Assembly (NCBI GenBank): GCA_007844125.1
Contig: CM017558.1
Span: 27,795,478-27,859,477 of the forward strand
Source of the DNA: Sinonovacula constricta
Lineage: Eukaryota; Mollusca; Bivalvia; Cardiida; Solecurtidae
DNA length: 64,000 bases
Reading direction: 5' to 3'
Positions 1 to 10,809 of the stretch are shown piece by piece (position 1 is the first letter of the stretch; every line of letters begins with the position of its first letter). The position numbers were made by a program, and so were the translations under genes. The notes beneath the pieces were generated by a model. The model ran no database searches, was not told the DNA's origin, and was given only the letters and a program-made list of their open reading frames with translations.

Positions 1-359
1 AGTTTTTGTTCTTATGATTTATTTACATATTCATTAAATGCACCGGTATCGTGGGGGACCAGGTTATGTGGAAAAGATACTACAGAAGTCTATATACGCG
101 CTGCATATTAAAAGGTACTGCTACAATTTTACCTAATTTGCAACAAAACAGCCAGTAAATTGACATAATGTCATGATTATATTTGCTGGTAAAATACTTT
201 ACAAAATTATATATCGGCTAATGGAATTGGCATTTAAAAAACCTAACATTTGAGCACTAAAATATGCATACAGGAGTAAGTGTCGAGTTAAGTTATTAAC
301 AGTAAAAGTCTTATCATCGTGTGAAAAATATGCAGATAGGAAGAAACATGGTGCAAACC
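1..359. other. Gene-free A+T-rich sequence
   Basis: No exon with flanking splice sites and no repeat family recognised elsewhere in the window is visible. It should lie in an intron or downstream flank of the minus-strand EF-hand gene. Confidence 0.4.
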
Positions 360-746
360 AATCGGAACATCTTGGATAATTCACGAATCATGCCTCGAAT
401 GTATGTAGGTAGCCGGATCACCTCGGCCATTTCCTTAAATGGGACTCTATTGTGATAAAAGTCAAAACAAAGATGTCAGCTCGGATGACAGCTCACTACA
501 ACACGATGCCTGTAAACGTTGTGGCGGCTTCAAATTTAAATAATCCAAATTTACTTTACCCAGCGCAGCAGACACACAGCTGTCAAACGATGCCATTGTT
601 GATGTATTGTGCGAACTACATTTTAGGCATATTCTTCTTCCGACTTCCTGCGAACAAAACGATCGCGATTTCTGTAAGTATCATTGCACCAGATACATCC
701 GAGGGATGATTGTCTCGAGGACGAAACTTCCCGAGGAGTTCCGATT
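360..746. mobile_element. MITE family 1, copy 1 (~390 bp)
   Basis: The element begins AATCGGAACATCTTGG and ends with the approximate inverted complement (CCGAGGAGTTCCGATT). The terminal inverted repeat is about 23 bp. The interior carries a conserved stretch (GTCAAAACAAAGATG) and no coding capacity. Three further copies of nearly equal length lie at 46240, 54025 and 61079. This is a non-autonomous DNA transposon; no clear target duplication was identified, so the superfamily is not assigned. Confidence 0.8.
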
Positions 747-879
747 GGGTGCAAACTTGAAATAAATACGAGGACTGATGTTTGTGCAAATTTAAGTCTG
801 AAATCTGGTAATAATGTCACGACACTGTGACGCTTTTACGGTACAGGTACACAGCAGCGGCTATATTGAGTTAATGTCA

Positions 880-1070
880 ATGAACAAATATTTTATGTTA
901 TTACATAGCAACACCACAACAATAGTTACATCTGTGACGTTCGGTAAATGAATTCCCCCACAAATATCTGGGTAGAACCACGGTGTTCCCGTGGTCACCC
1001 GGAAAACCTCCCCTACATAAAGCTCACGACTTGACACTGACTCAAACTCACGCTGTGAGGGGCTGAGAAG
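880..1070 (-). mobile_element. SINE family A fragment
   Basis: Read on the minus strand it carries the family hallmark GTGGTTCTACCCAGATAT followed by a decayed form of the 3' body. The tRNA-like head is degenerate. Better copies are at 44401 and 57518. Confidence 0.55.
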
Positions 1071-1166
1071 TTGCAATTCGGTCAAGGACGCCAAAAAGCA
1101 ATTTGTAAGACTTTATATAAGATAATACTTAGGTACTTGCACACTTGTCGAATATTGTCCACTTAC

Positions 1167-1424
1167 CACCAAGCGGGATTCTGCCGTCAGAGTTGGTCGG
1201 AAACATGGCCACAAGTTCCGCTACATCCTCCGCCGGTAGAGGGTCCGAGCCCTCCTGGCCGAGGATTGCAGACAGTACCGACGGATCAACACCGCCGGAA
1301 ATAACTGATTCCAGTAGCCGGAAGTCGCTGGTCAGCTCGGCCGTCACGTCATCCGGGTCCTTCCACGTAAACCGCGACATGGCGTGAAGAAACTGTTCTT
1401 TGTCAATCGTTGACTGGGACTTGT
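1167..1424 (-). CDS. EF-hand gene, exon with second and third EF-hand
   Basis: The acceptor TTCTTATTCAG precedes the exon and the donor GTAAGT follows it. 258 bp, entered and left in phase 1. It encodes about 86 residues with no stop, including SQSTIDKEQFLHAM and DVAELVAMFPTNSDGRIP. The next exon should lie at lower coordinates or beyond the window. Confidence 0.75.
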
Positions 1425-2921
1425 CTGAATAAGAATATATAGGATTTCTACAGAGCATCCAAATCCACAAGATTCCATAAACGAAACAAACGTTTTTGTT
1501 TCTTATGGGCATTGGTGGATTTGATATGCTTCTGAAATGATCTGTCTACTATCGGACTTTAGGCGGTTTCTCTTTCGCTTTTCTAAGTCCCACTACCTTA
1601 AAAAGATACTCAAATTCCTGAACGCAATGGGAAGAATCGTTAACTAACAGGCATCATAGAAATATGCGTTAGTTAAGAGATATTTTAAGTTATATGGTTA
1701 CCAAGCAGTTGGAAGACTTCGTCGACCTCCTTTTTGTCTGGGTTTAGCTCCGCGAGCCGGGCACCATCCGTCAGTGTGTCCCGAATCCATGGTAACTGGT
1801 TGGTTCCCGCCTCATCCAGATAGTTGAACGCCTGTGACGCTTCTGTCAGACATTATTATACGTATTGACAAGAAAAGTCGTTGACGCGAAGCATCAAAGG
1901 CGTCGCAAAAAGCGGAACAGAAAAACAGACATGTTTGAAAGGTAACGGTTTTTATTTGATAGTTTTCACGTATACTATATATCTTAAAAATAGGTTTTTC
2001 AAGATGTTACATATGTAGAAAAAAGTTGCAAAATTGTTATATTAACTATAAAACTTAAGTGTAAAAGCAGAAATTGCACACGTGCAGCAGCCTCACATTA
2101 CCCAAATAATTATTGTTCATATAGTATTTTTCTAAGTTATGTTGAAAGATACAGACACACAAAGATAAACACAAACATAAATAAATAAAAATAATAAGCA
2201 CGCTTTTTACCGAATTAGGACCCGTATTTTATCAGGTAAGGTTCGCAAAGCAAACTTGCCCCATGTGCAAATTTCAGTGAGCATTCCATAACATAGGCGT
2301 CGCGTTCCAGCGCGTCGCCAATAAATGTTTTGGTTTGGATTTGTGGAAACATCTCACCGACACAATTGTGGACAAACTGCAGACGTTCGAGTTTAATTGT
2401 TAGAAGCAAATATCTGGGTAGAACCACCAGTACTACACATGTAAACTGGAAGACCTTTCCACATGAACTCCACTCTAACCCACTCGGTCAGGGGCTAGGC
2501 AGTTACAGTTCAGCGACTCCATCCGCTCGGCCTCTGAACAGAGATGGATCCAGGGGGTGGGATGGGGGATCCACCCCCACCAACCAGGTAAAAGAGTAGA
2601 GTTGTGAAAACACATACATGTAAGCTTTCAAATTACTATGATTTTAAAGTAAATTTTGTCTACAAAAAATAGTTACTAAATAGCTTCGCTCCTAATTGAA
2701 ATTATTCATCATAGACTTTTTTCAAACAATTTTAAAAATGTGTACACATACCAACATATATTTTAATATGGTTGTATGCGAACAGAATATATCAGCCTGT
2801 GTATCTTAACTAAGACATACATGTACATCATAAAAAAAGATAAAACACAGAACTTGGAACAGCTTAACTGTTTTTTTTTTAAAGCTCCAAAATACTTACG
2901 ATTTTTCTGCTCATCAGTGAG
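1167..2921 (-). CDS. Calmodulin/myosin-light-chain-like EF-hand protein (partial, three exons)
   Basis: Three minus-strand exons join in frame: 2900-2921, 1702-1842 and 1167-1424, all with GT-AG introns. The spliced product begins LTDEQKNQASQAFNYLDEAG, the usual entry into a calmodulin-type first EF-hand, and continues with ELNPDKKEVDEVFQLLDKSQ and DKEQFLHAM (second hand), then DVAELVAMFPTNSDGRIPL (third hand). All visible loops are degenerate: the first lacks acidic residues at positions 3, 5 and 12, the second is one residue short, and the third has Pro and Gly at positions 1 and 12. It may therefore act as a structural light-chain-like partner rather than a calcium sensor. The start exon (higher coordinates) and the last exon (below 1167) were not found. 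No close family is named. Confidence 0.7.
1702..1842 (-). CDS. EF-hand gene, exon with first EF-hand
   Basis: Acceptor TGTCTGACAG, donor GTAACC. 141 bp, entered and left in phase 1. I chose the acceptor ending at 1843 over a second AG eleven bases downstream (at 1832), because only the former joins in frame to the 22-bp exon and restores the EF-hand helix QASQAFNYLDEAG. Confidence 0.7.
1862..2340. repeat. Interspersed repeat shared with 61645-62080 and 63125-63210
   Basis: The stretch from GACAAGAAAAGTCG to the GC-rich GCGTCGCGTTCCAGCGCGTC block is collinear with sequence near 61.6-62.1 kb and 63.1-63.2 kb. In the distal copy a mariner element interrupts it. No open frame explains it. It sits directly beside the EF-hand exon. 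Confidence 0.65.
2395..2520 (-). mobile_element. SINE family A fragment
   Basis: The minus strand reads GTGGTTCTACCCAGATATTT preceded by a body like other family A copies. It is followed at 2540-2620 by an end related to the GGATCCA-terminated repeats near 23757-24115 and 38100-38385. Confidence 0.55.
2900..2921 (-). CDS. EF-hand gene, 22-bp micro-exon (LTDEQKN)
   Basis: Only 22 bp, bounded by TTTTGTAG and GTAAGT. It encodes LTDEQKN plus one base, typical of residues leading into the first helix of calmodulin-like proteins. It joins in frame to the 1702-1842 exon. The small size is unusual and leaves some doubt. Confidence 0.6.
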
Positions 2922-3640
2922 CTACAAAACAGAAGAAAAGAAAAGATAACATGTTATAAGCAAATTTAAAACTCGAATAATTCTATTATAATTAAAATAT
3001 ATTTTAAGAGTATTTTGATTGCATTTTTAAGATTTGATGCTCATTGTCTTTTATAATTCGGTGCTTCATGTCGAAATATCAGTTTCCTATGCGCGTGAAC
3101 ATATTTCTTTATTTAATTTAATGATGCCATTTCTTCAATTTCTAGTGAATTTAACCCAATCTACGATTCAACGCTCCACGTCATTACTGTCTATTGCTAC
3201 TTGCTTACAAACTATACTTGAACGCATATGTCCAATTGGACCTTTTTCAAATGAGGCCTTTTTTCAAATGTATTCTTTTTTTCAAATGAGGCCTTTTTTC
3301 TAACGAATAAAACGTATATAAGTAAAATTCTACTTAGTAAACCACAAATAATATATCAATTGTAGTCGTTCTAATAAACTCCCATGTAGATCTGTTTCTA
3401 CCCACTCAACGCCAGTCATACTTTGCACCCTGGAGGCTGCATTTAGATTTCCCTTCATTACCACGTGAGCATATTTTTTAAGCAGTTAATTAATTGCCGC
3501 AGTTTAATTGGTTAATTTGACTTAACATATACTTGTTTCGAACGGTTTATTGTTTTATCTTAGACAACTGGCTATAGCGTCAGCGACTTATTCTGTCAAT
3601 AAATAATTCTGATTTTGAAATTTAAGTCTTCAATGTGGTA
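2922..3640. other. Gene-free stretch
   Basis: A+T-rich. The only structure seen is a short direct repeat (TTTTTTCAAATGAGGCC) around 3240-3302. A plus-strand 89-codon frame here has no splice or coding signature. Confidence 0.35.
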
Positions 3641-3659
3641 GTAATGTCACAAACATTCT

Positions 3660-3676
3660 ATATATATATACATCTG

Positions 3677-3748
<72 letters not shown>

Positions 3749-3750
3749 TG

Positions 3751-3845
<95 letters not shown>
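3660..3845. repeat. (TA)n microsatellite grown from SINE A tail
   Basis: Long TA runs are interrupted by ACATCTGGGTA at 3669 and 3744 and closed by TACCCAGATGTG at 3843. The interruptions match the CCCAGAT hallmark of SINE family A, so the microsatellite appears to have expanded within such a copy. Very long frames of Tyr-Ile across it are artefacts. Confidence 0.85.
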
Positions 3846-3847
<2 letters not shown>

Positions 3848-3935
3848 CAGATGTGTGTCTGGGGTCTTCCTCCACCAAAAAGCTGAACGTTGCTATAATG
3901 ATCATAAATGGTAGCTGCAATGTATTTCAAAAACA
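3845..3935 (+). mobile_element. SINE family A 3' fragment
   Basis: Contains CCCAGATGTGTGTCTGGGG, then TCCTCCACCAAAAAGCTG and TATAATGATCATAAATG, as in the 3' body of other copies. Confidence 0.65.
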
Positions 3936-4101
3936 AAACAAAACAAACAAGAAAACGGTTACAAGTCTTTGCCTTAAAACTGCACGTAAAAAAATAAGAT
4001 ATATGATACTTGCTACCGTCAATTGTAAAGTTTTATCCAGGGGAAATCGCACAGATTCCATAAACTCATGCAACAATTAGAAAACTCCCAACGAAACTTA
4101 C

Positions 4102-4252
4102 CATTATTAATCATTGGCTGATAAACCTGCGGATCTTTAACTTTCCCTACCCGACACTGATTTATGTCACTCTTATACACACGGTCGATCCTAATAACCG
4201 ACAAGTTAGTTGTGTAAATAGTGGCTTTGTTCTTAATCAGCGATGTGAACAA
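4102..4252 (-). CDS. Putative exon of unknown gene
   Basis: A stop-free minus-strand frame (…NLSVIRIDRVYKSDINQC…DPQVYQPMINNG) ends at a strong donor (AATG|GTAAGT). The acceptor is not clear. The exon ends in phase 1, whereas the 2900-2921 exon of the EF-hand gene must be entered in phase 0, so it cannot splice directly to it. It may be an exon of a different gene or chance. Confidence 0.3.
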
Positions 4253-4849
4253 TAGCTTTGATAAATGAACTGATGAATTGTGACGACGTCTTTATAGTAA
4301 ATACAATATAGTAGCTTAAACTGATTCATGTTCACAACATTCATTAGGTCAAAAATTCAAAAATCATGCGTATTGTTCGCATGCATAGGGTTACATTCTC
4401 AAACAAGCTGAGCTAGGGAGTTTTAGGTTATACATAAGGCAGTGAGTTTTTATGACTATAAGCAGGGTTTTTTAATGTTGAGTTAATTGGAGTTTAAATC
4501 AAAATTATATTTTTATTATCTCGATCTCTAAAACCGGACATTGGCAAGAACAAGCACTTTACATATCACTACCATGGGGAGAATTTTAGCGGCGCGGACT
4601 CAAGCATACAACTCGCCGCCACACCCATCTCCTTAAATTCATATTATCAAAAATATATAGATAAAAAATATATGTAAATGAGCCAAACATTGAAATGTAA
4701 TACATCTTAACCAAATGAAAGGTTTTGAAATGCAAAATTCATATCGAGATGCCATTCACCATATTCCTTCTGCATAACTAATGTGTATTTTTGGAAAAAA
4801 ATACAAACCCTACCCTCTATCCCATCATTGGGCATTTCTTACTTTAAAG
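4253..4849. other. Gene-free stretch
   Basis: Nothing recognisable: no splice-flanked open frame, no copy of the repeat families seen elsewhere. Confidence 0.35.
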
Positions 4850-4850
4850 G

Positions 4851-5442
4851 CATCTCGAAAGAAATGTAATATCCCACTGAGCCAGGCCCTGACCTGCTGT
4901 GACCAGACCTGCTAATAGAGGGTCATCACTGCAGGGAGTCTTTAGCCAACATAGTACTAATCTGTCACAGTAAAACCTCTGATGAGTTTATGCAAAACTA
5001 AATTACATGCTGGTTTGGCAGTGAGACAATAGGCTAGTTTTACACAAAGCCATAAACATTAATGTTAGTGAAAATGTGGATTATTTACTGTATGGTCCGT
5101 TAAATATTCTTTTATGTATTAATTACAAGGTGTCAATTTTGTAACTGCATGATTGTGTATTTATTTCATAGTTAAATATTTGATTTTGAAAAGACATGAG
5201 AGATTTTGAAGTTTTAGTATTCAAAATGACTTAAAATGAGTCTGAAGGACATTATTCTGACAATGAATGACTTTTTAAATTGCTTTTGCTAGAAACGTTT
5301 CGGTACATTTTACAAATCAAAATCAAATATAAATTAAAATATATATGAGAACTAAAAGAATGAAAGAAAGAAATAACAAAATGTTTAAGAAATAACTAAA
5401 TCAACCAATAAAGTAAGAAAAAGTAAGAAAGAAAACAAATAA

Positions 5443-5537
<95 letters not shown>

Positions 5538-5806
5538 AATAAAAAAGAACTGATAGAATAATTTCTGGTATTTAGGATTGCGTAATTGGTATATTCACAA
5601 CTTTTTTCCTTTACAAACTGTGAATGACTATGTTCATACCCCAGATATAGCATACATACACTTGGATCTTGAACCATACCTGTGTGACAGACACATCATT
5701 ACAGACTGTGGCAGCCTGGCTTATCAGAAAACAGATGCCCACACATGCTTGGTGGGGCAATAAATGGAGGGGGTCACTTATATGAGGGTTTTGAGATGCC
5801 TTTAAC
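4851..5806. mobile_element. TTAA-flanked MITE (~955 bp) containing a (TA)n tract
   Basis: The left end TTAAAGGCATCTCGAAA is the inverted complement of the right end TTTTGAGATGCCTTTAA with one mismatch. Both ends carry TTAA, suggesting a piggyBac-type target. A pure TA run occupies about 5446-5533. No transposase is present. Confidence 0.65.
5446..5533. repeat. (TA)n microsatellite
   Basis: Pure TA dinucleotide tract of about 88 bp inside the MITE at 4851-5806. Confidence 0.9.
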
Positions 5807-5816
5807 ATCGCACGGA

Positions 5817-6097
5817 CGGGCCGCAATAGCTCAATGGGTAGAGCGTCGGCTTGTAGATCGGGAGGTCGCGGGTTCGAACCCCGTCCGGGTCAAACCAAAG
5901 ACTTTATAGTTGGTAGTAGTGGCTTCCCTTCTAACGCTCGGGGCTAAGGGGACAGCATTACGCCTGATTCGTCGGTGTCAGTATAATGGACCGGCCGGGT
6001 TCAGTCCCTGGGCACCTCATAAGTGCCCCTGTGCTATAATAATAGAAATGTCGCTGCACAGTATCGACAAAAATGCCGGAAAATCCCATCCCATTCC
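5817..6097 (+). mobile_element. SINE family B, full-length copy with 15-bp target duplication
   Basis: The tRNA-derived head shows an A-box-like TAGCTCAATGGGTAGAG and a B-box GGTTCGAACCC. It is followed by a body shared by the copies at 38525, 39826, 40101, 41126 and 58577, and ends in ATCCC-type short repeats rather than poly(A). It is flanked by identical TTAACATCGCACGGA at 5802-5816 and 6098-6112, proving retrotransposition. The insertion lies just outside, and partly duplicates, the TTAA end of the preceding MITE. Confidence 0.93.
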
Positions 6098-6112
6098 TTA
6101 ACATCGCACGGA

Positions 6113-7200
6113 TTATGGCAAATAATTATATCAAACACCACAGAAATTATCACTTTGCCAACTGTCTTATCGAGCAAAAAAATATAATGTCGAAAAGTTT
6201 GCAAAATGGAAACAATCTATATAAAATCCTACGCCCCTGATACCGCCTTGGACTTTTGTAGAAAAAAATCCATTAAATAAGAAATTAATTGGATCTGACC
6301 AATATGTTAAGGGAATCATCCGATCACGAACTATCCAAGCTATTAAAGCAGGCCATAGCGTGACTTGCTGCTGTAGAACACCGTTGGTCAGACTGTAATG
6401 ACGGATTCTTCAATTGTATCACAGTAACGTATGAAAAACATCACGAATGCCAAGAATTATCGGGATTTCAGTTCATGCATGTTTTTTGTGCGGATGACTA
6501 GTTGCTCCTTTTCTGTATATGATAGCGATTTAGACTGGTTTTGCAATAGTTGGCTGCATCCAATATCTTGCTATCATCGTCATCGGTTAAAGGGATTTTG
6601 CAATAACTAATGGATAAATACATAAAATAGCAACAGTTTTTCTTACCACTTCTTGCGATTACTGGAAATCGTGTGTTTGGATTTATTTTTGTGAAATAGT
6701 GAAAGTATGTTTCAACTTCATGATTGGTGATTTTGGGGTATGTTTTTTTTCTATTTAAGAATGTACTAGAATACTAATATTACAACACGAACACGATAAA
6801 TCGCTTGTAGATCAATCATACTAATCTGTTAAATTGGTCTATGTTATTTAAATTTTCAAAAATATAAAAATTAATATGCTAGCATATGTTTTCTGATATT
6901 AAGAATGTCTGCCTATCTTTGGATAAGCCATCGAATATGGAATTGCCAAGTTTTGACTATGCTAAATATTCTACAAAATTAGCTTCTAACGTGGAAAAGC
7001 TGTTTTTAACTTAAGTGATACGTTTATAACCTATGCCATTCCGTGCTGCTATTTTTGAACTGAAGAATTTAATAATAAAGTGTTAAAGTGAACTATTGTT
7101 GAATTGAAAAGATATCATTAATATGAGTGAATGTCTAACGATAGTTTTATGAGACGATCTAGAGTCTTTACTTATACGTTTAAAGGAAACTGGCCTAAGC
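6113..7200. other. Gene-free stretch upstream of minisatellite
   Basis: A+T-rich. No coding exon or known repeat seen. It should contain the promoter region or 5' non-coding exon of the six-cysteine gene, but no specific element could be defined. Confidence 0.35.
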
Positions 7201-7209
7201 ATTTTCTAT

Positions 7210-8010
7210 AAGTAAGTATGAAAACTGGCCTTATCGACGTCTTTACTGATCTTGCAAACTTGCCTTATCAACGTCTTTACTAATTTTGCAAACTGACCTT
7301 ATCGACGTCTTTACAAATTTTGCAAACTGGCCTTATCAACGTCTTTACTAATTTTGCAGCTGGCCTTATCAACGTCTTTACTAATTTTGCAGCTGGCCTT
7401 ATCAACGTCTTTACAAATTTTACAAACTGGCCTTATCAACGTCTTTACAAATTTTGCAGCTGGCCTTATCAACGTCTTTACAAATTTTGCAAACTGGCCT
7501 TATCAACGTCTTTACAAATTTTGCAGCTGGCCTTATCAATGTCTTTACAAATTTTGCAAACTAGCCTTATTAACGTCTTTACAAATTTTGCAGCTGGCCT
7601 TATCAACGTCTTTACAAATTTTGCAAACTGGCCTTATCAACGTCTTTACAAATTTTGCAAACTGGACTTATCAACGTCTTTACTAATCTTGCAAACTGGC
7701 CTTATCAACGTCTTTACTAATCTTGCAAACTGGTCGTATCAACGTCTTTACAAATTTTGCAGCTGGCCTTATCAACGTCTTTACTTATCTTGCAAACTGG
7801 CCTTATCAACGTCTTTACTAATCTTTCAAACTGGTCTTATCAACGTCTTTACTAATCTTGCAAACTGGTCTTATCAACGTCTTTACAAATTATGCAAACT
7901 TGCCTTATTAACGTCTTTACTAATTTTGCAAATTTGCCTTATCAACGTATTTACTAATAATGCAAATTGCACTTAGCAAAGTCTTTACTACAAGTGCAAA
8001 CTGGCCTTAT
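7210..8010. repeat. 33/34-bp minisatellite
   Basis: About two dozen copies of a unit built on CTGGCCTTATCAACGTC followed by TTTACAAATTTTGC. Units are 34 bp (…GCAAACTGG) or 33 bp (…GCAGCTGG). Unit divergence increases toward the 3' end. The 218-codon frame over the array is a by-product. It ends about 170 bp before the start codon of the six-cysteine gene. Confidence 0.95.
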
Positions 8011-8182
8011 CTTACGTCTTTTCTTATAATCTTATAATTCGAAGTCGCCTCTGCAACGTCTTAAATAAGTATTAAACTTGCTTAAGTAACACGACACATT
8101 TGTCATTATATCTGTGATTTAATGTTTTAATAACTCTAAGGTACATCTAAATTGCTGAAAATGGTGTTTTTGCAGCGATACA

Positions 8183-8207
8183 ATGGCAGGACGATTCCTA
8201 TACTCAG
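8183..8207 (+). CDS. Six-cysteine gene, exon 1 (start codon)
   Basis: ATGGCAGGACGATTCCTATA leads to TCAG|GTCAGT. 25 coding bases, phase 1 out. An acceptor-like TTTTTGCAG just upstream (ending 8175) suggests a 5' non-coding exon before it. This is the only candidate I found that supplies both an ATG and the phase needed by exon 2. Confidence 0.72.
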
Positions 8208-10743
8208 GTCAGTACAGTTTATTTCTCTTTTTCTGCTATGTCATAATCAAAGAGAAGTAATGCGTATTTAAAGATTGGTCTGTTTATTAACAAATCGTTG
8301 GATGTGAGATCAATCGGAGACATACGAAAGTCGTAAACACAGTAGTGGAATAGCCTCTTTACAAAAAAAGAAGCAGTTCCAGGACTTGTCGGCCCGGGGT
8401 CGTGATTTTGTGTGGTATCATATCCGGCATGCACGCCCCGCTTAACACAGTGGAGGTAGCACAAATTAATCCAAGTTAAAGGTGTTTGCATATATCTAAT
8501 ACACGTAACAACATCTTACTACTGATCTATTGAATGCACACAATTGAAACTACTTTAGTTTAAGTAAATGCTATTTATAGTATTACCTCAATTGTTGGAC
8601 AGTACAAAACGTAAAATAGCGTGGCTTGGATATGAAGTACCTGTGTGCAATAATAACTTTACTTTTCGTATGCATGTTGGACACTAATAAACATCATTTC
8701 GCGGGATCTTTTCAGGTAACGATCATTTATTTGGTTGCATGAGAACAAATTGGACACCTCGTTGAATATCGCCAACAAACACATACACATGAGAGTACAA
8801 TGCCCAAGGTGGTATCCGACAGTTTTGACACCGTTTCTTCTCTCTCAAAACCAAGTGACTTATTGTTACATGAATAGATCCCGCGAAATGATGTTTATTG
8901 ATGCCCCACATCTACATGAAATGGGAAGCATAATACCGCACTGGTCGTTACAAAAAGGTGTTTTCTTTCTGAGCCTCGTTGCACAGTTAGCTATGTTTAA
9001 ACTAAGAATACCTCGTGACCACAGACTTTTAATTTCACGTTATATGGCCATCCGGGTAATTCATTGTGACGTAGAGATCTATTTTTAGCAGAAATTTCCA
9101 CCAGGCTTATTTATATGGGGGGGGGGGGGGGGGGGGGGGGGGGTAGGCTCCTAACTTGAAACTCGATGTTGTTACTCCTCTGCTCATCTCTGCTCATCTT
9201 CCCAAGGCGTGGGTTCGAGTCCCGTTCGATGCAAATGGCTTAAAGTAGGAAGAAATTCCAGCTGACATGTTGTGCGGCTGTGTTCTCCTCATGGGCCTTC
9301 CTTCACCAAAATAAGTGGACGTCGGTGTAATGGCCACGATTGTGTCAATGCGATGTATTTAAAATACACAAGTATATAAAGATGGGTTTACAGTATATAC
9401 AGTGTATATACAATGCGGCCTGAATTAAAAAGAATAGCACCAATATGACCATGTTGTTTATATATTTAAATATTGTGTTGCACATTCTTTTCAAACCGCT
9501 ATGTCAAAAAATAACATTCCTAAACGAAAAACCTTCATAGGCAAATATAATAAAAACAACTTCACCATTTCTGCATCTGGTTTTAAATATGGTAAACGAC
9601 AGTTTGCCTATATCTGATATGAATAACAATATCCGACCTCTGTTCAGAAAGAAATCATACTTTAGTCTAAGCTGTTGTAATTTTCAGAAGTATCTCAATT
9701 TTAGAGCAGTAAAACTCATTTATCAACACTTAAAATGTTCATTCTTTTAAAATTTATAAATAACAAGGATTGGAATTCCGGCTAAAAATCATCACAGCGG
9801 ATGGCGTAGATGAGCTTAAACATAAGTGGTCACGTGGTTTTCTTAGTTTAAAAATAGCTAACTGTCCAGCGAGGCTCAGATAGGAAATGCATGCTTGTAA
9901 TTACGAGTTTGGCTTTATGGTTCACTTTTCAGAGAGGTATCGGACATCGATAAACAAAATTTTGCGAGATCTGTTCAGGTAACAATGGTTAATTAAAATG
10001 TTTAATGAAAATACTTTTAGTACAAACTGTCGGATAGCACCTTTAAGGATAAGGGTCTAGTAAACGTGTCTTCATTTGTTTAAGTTTAACTATCTTCTTT
10101 AAGAACATAAAGTTCACATTGTTAGAGTGAATTCGCTTGATATTGATTTGCATGTGTGAACGTGTGAAAGTGCTAGTTAGCAATTCTGCGACAAATGTGG
10201 ATATAAAAATGTAATGAAAGTGAAAGTGCGATTATTTAGGGATATTTAGCAAACGGTGCGTGTTCAGTCGTAGTAATGATGATAAAGCTGATGCTAATGC
10301 TGCTGCTACTGGCTGCTGCTGCTTATGATGATGATAATGATAGTGGTAGTCGTGATGATAGGTTTATATTGATAGTGGTGGTGGAAACGATATTGAAAAT
10401 GTTGCTGTGGATGCTGTTGCTGCTGCTGCTACTACTGATGATGATGGTGATAGTTATAGTAGTAGTGATAATAATGATGACGACGACGATGGCGATGATG
10501 AAGATCAAGATGATGATGGAGGTGTTGGTAGTGATGATGATACTTATGATGATAATTATAATTATGATGATGATGATAGAAGTAACAGTTGTAGTAGTAG
10601 TAGTAGTAGTAGTAGTTGTAGTAGTTATAGAAGTAGTAGTAGTAATAGTAGTAGTAGTAGTAGCAGTAGTAGTAGTTGTGGTATTATTATTATTACTATT
10701 ATTATTAGTAGTAGTAGTAGTAGTAGTAATAGTAGTAGTAGTA

Positions 10744-10809
<66 letters not shown>

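Noticed and set aside
2215..2427. 70-codon minus-strand frame beside the EF-hand gene
   Set aside because: It overlaps the interspersed repeat also present at 63.1 kb and a SINE A fragment; the two copies do not conserve a common reading frame convincingly.
7320..7976. 218-codon open frame
   Set aside because: It consists only of 33/34-bp minisatellite units; peptide periodicity mirrors the DNA repeat and there is no other coding signature.
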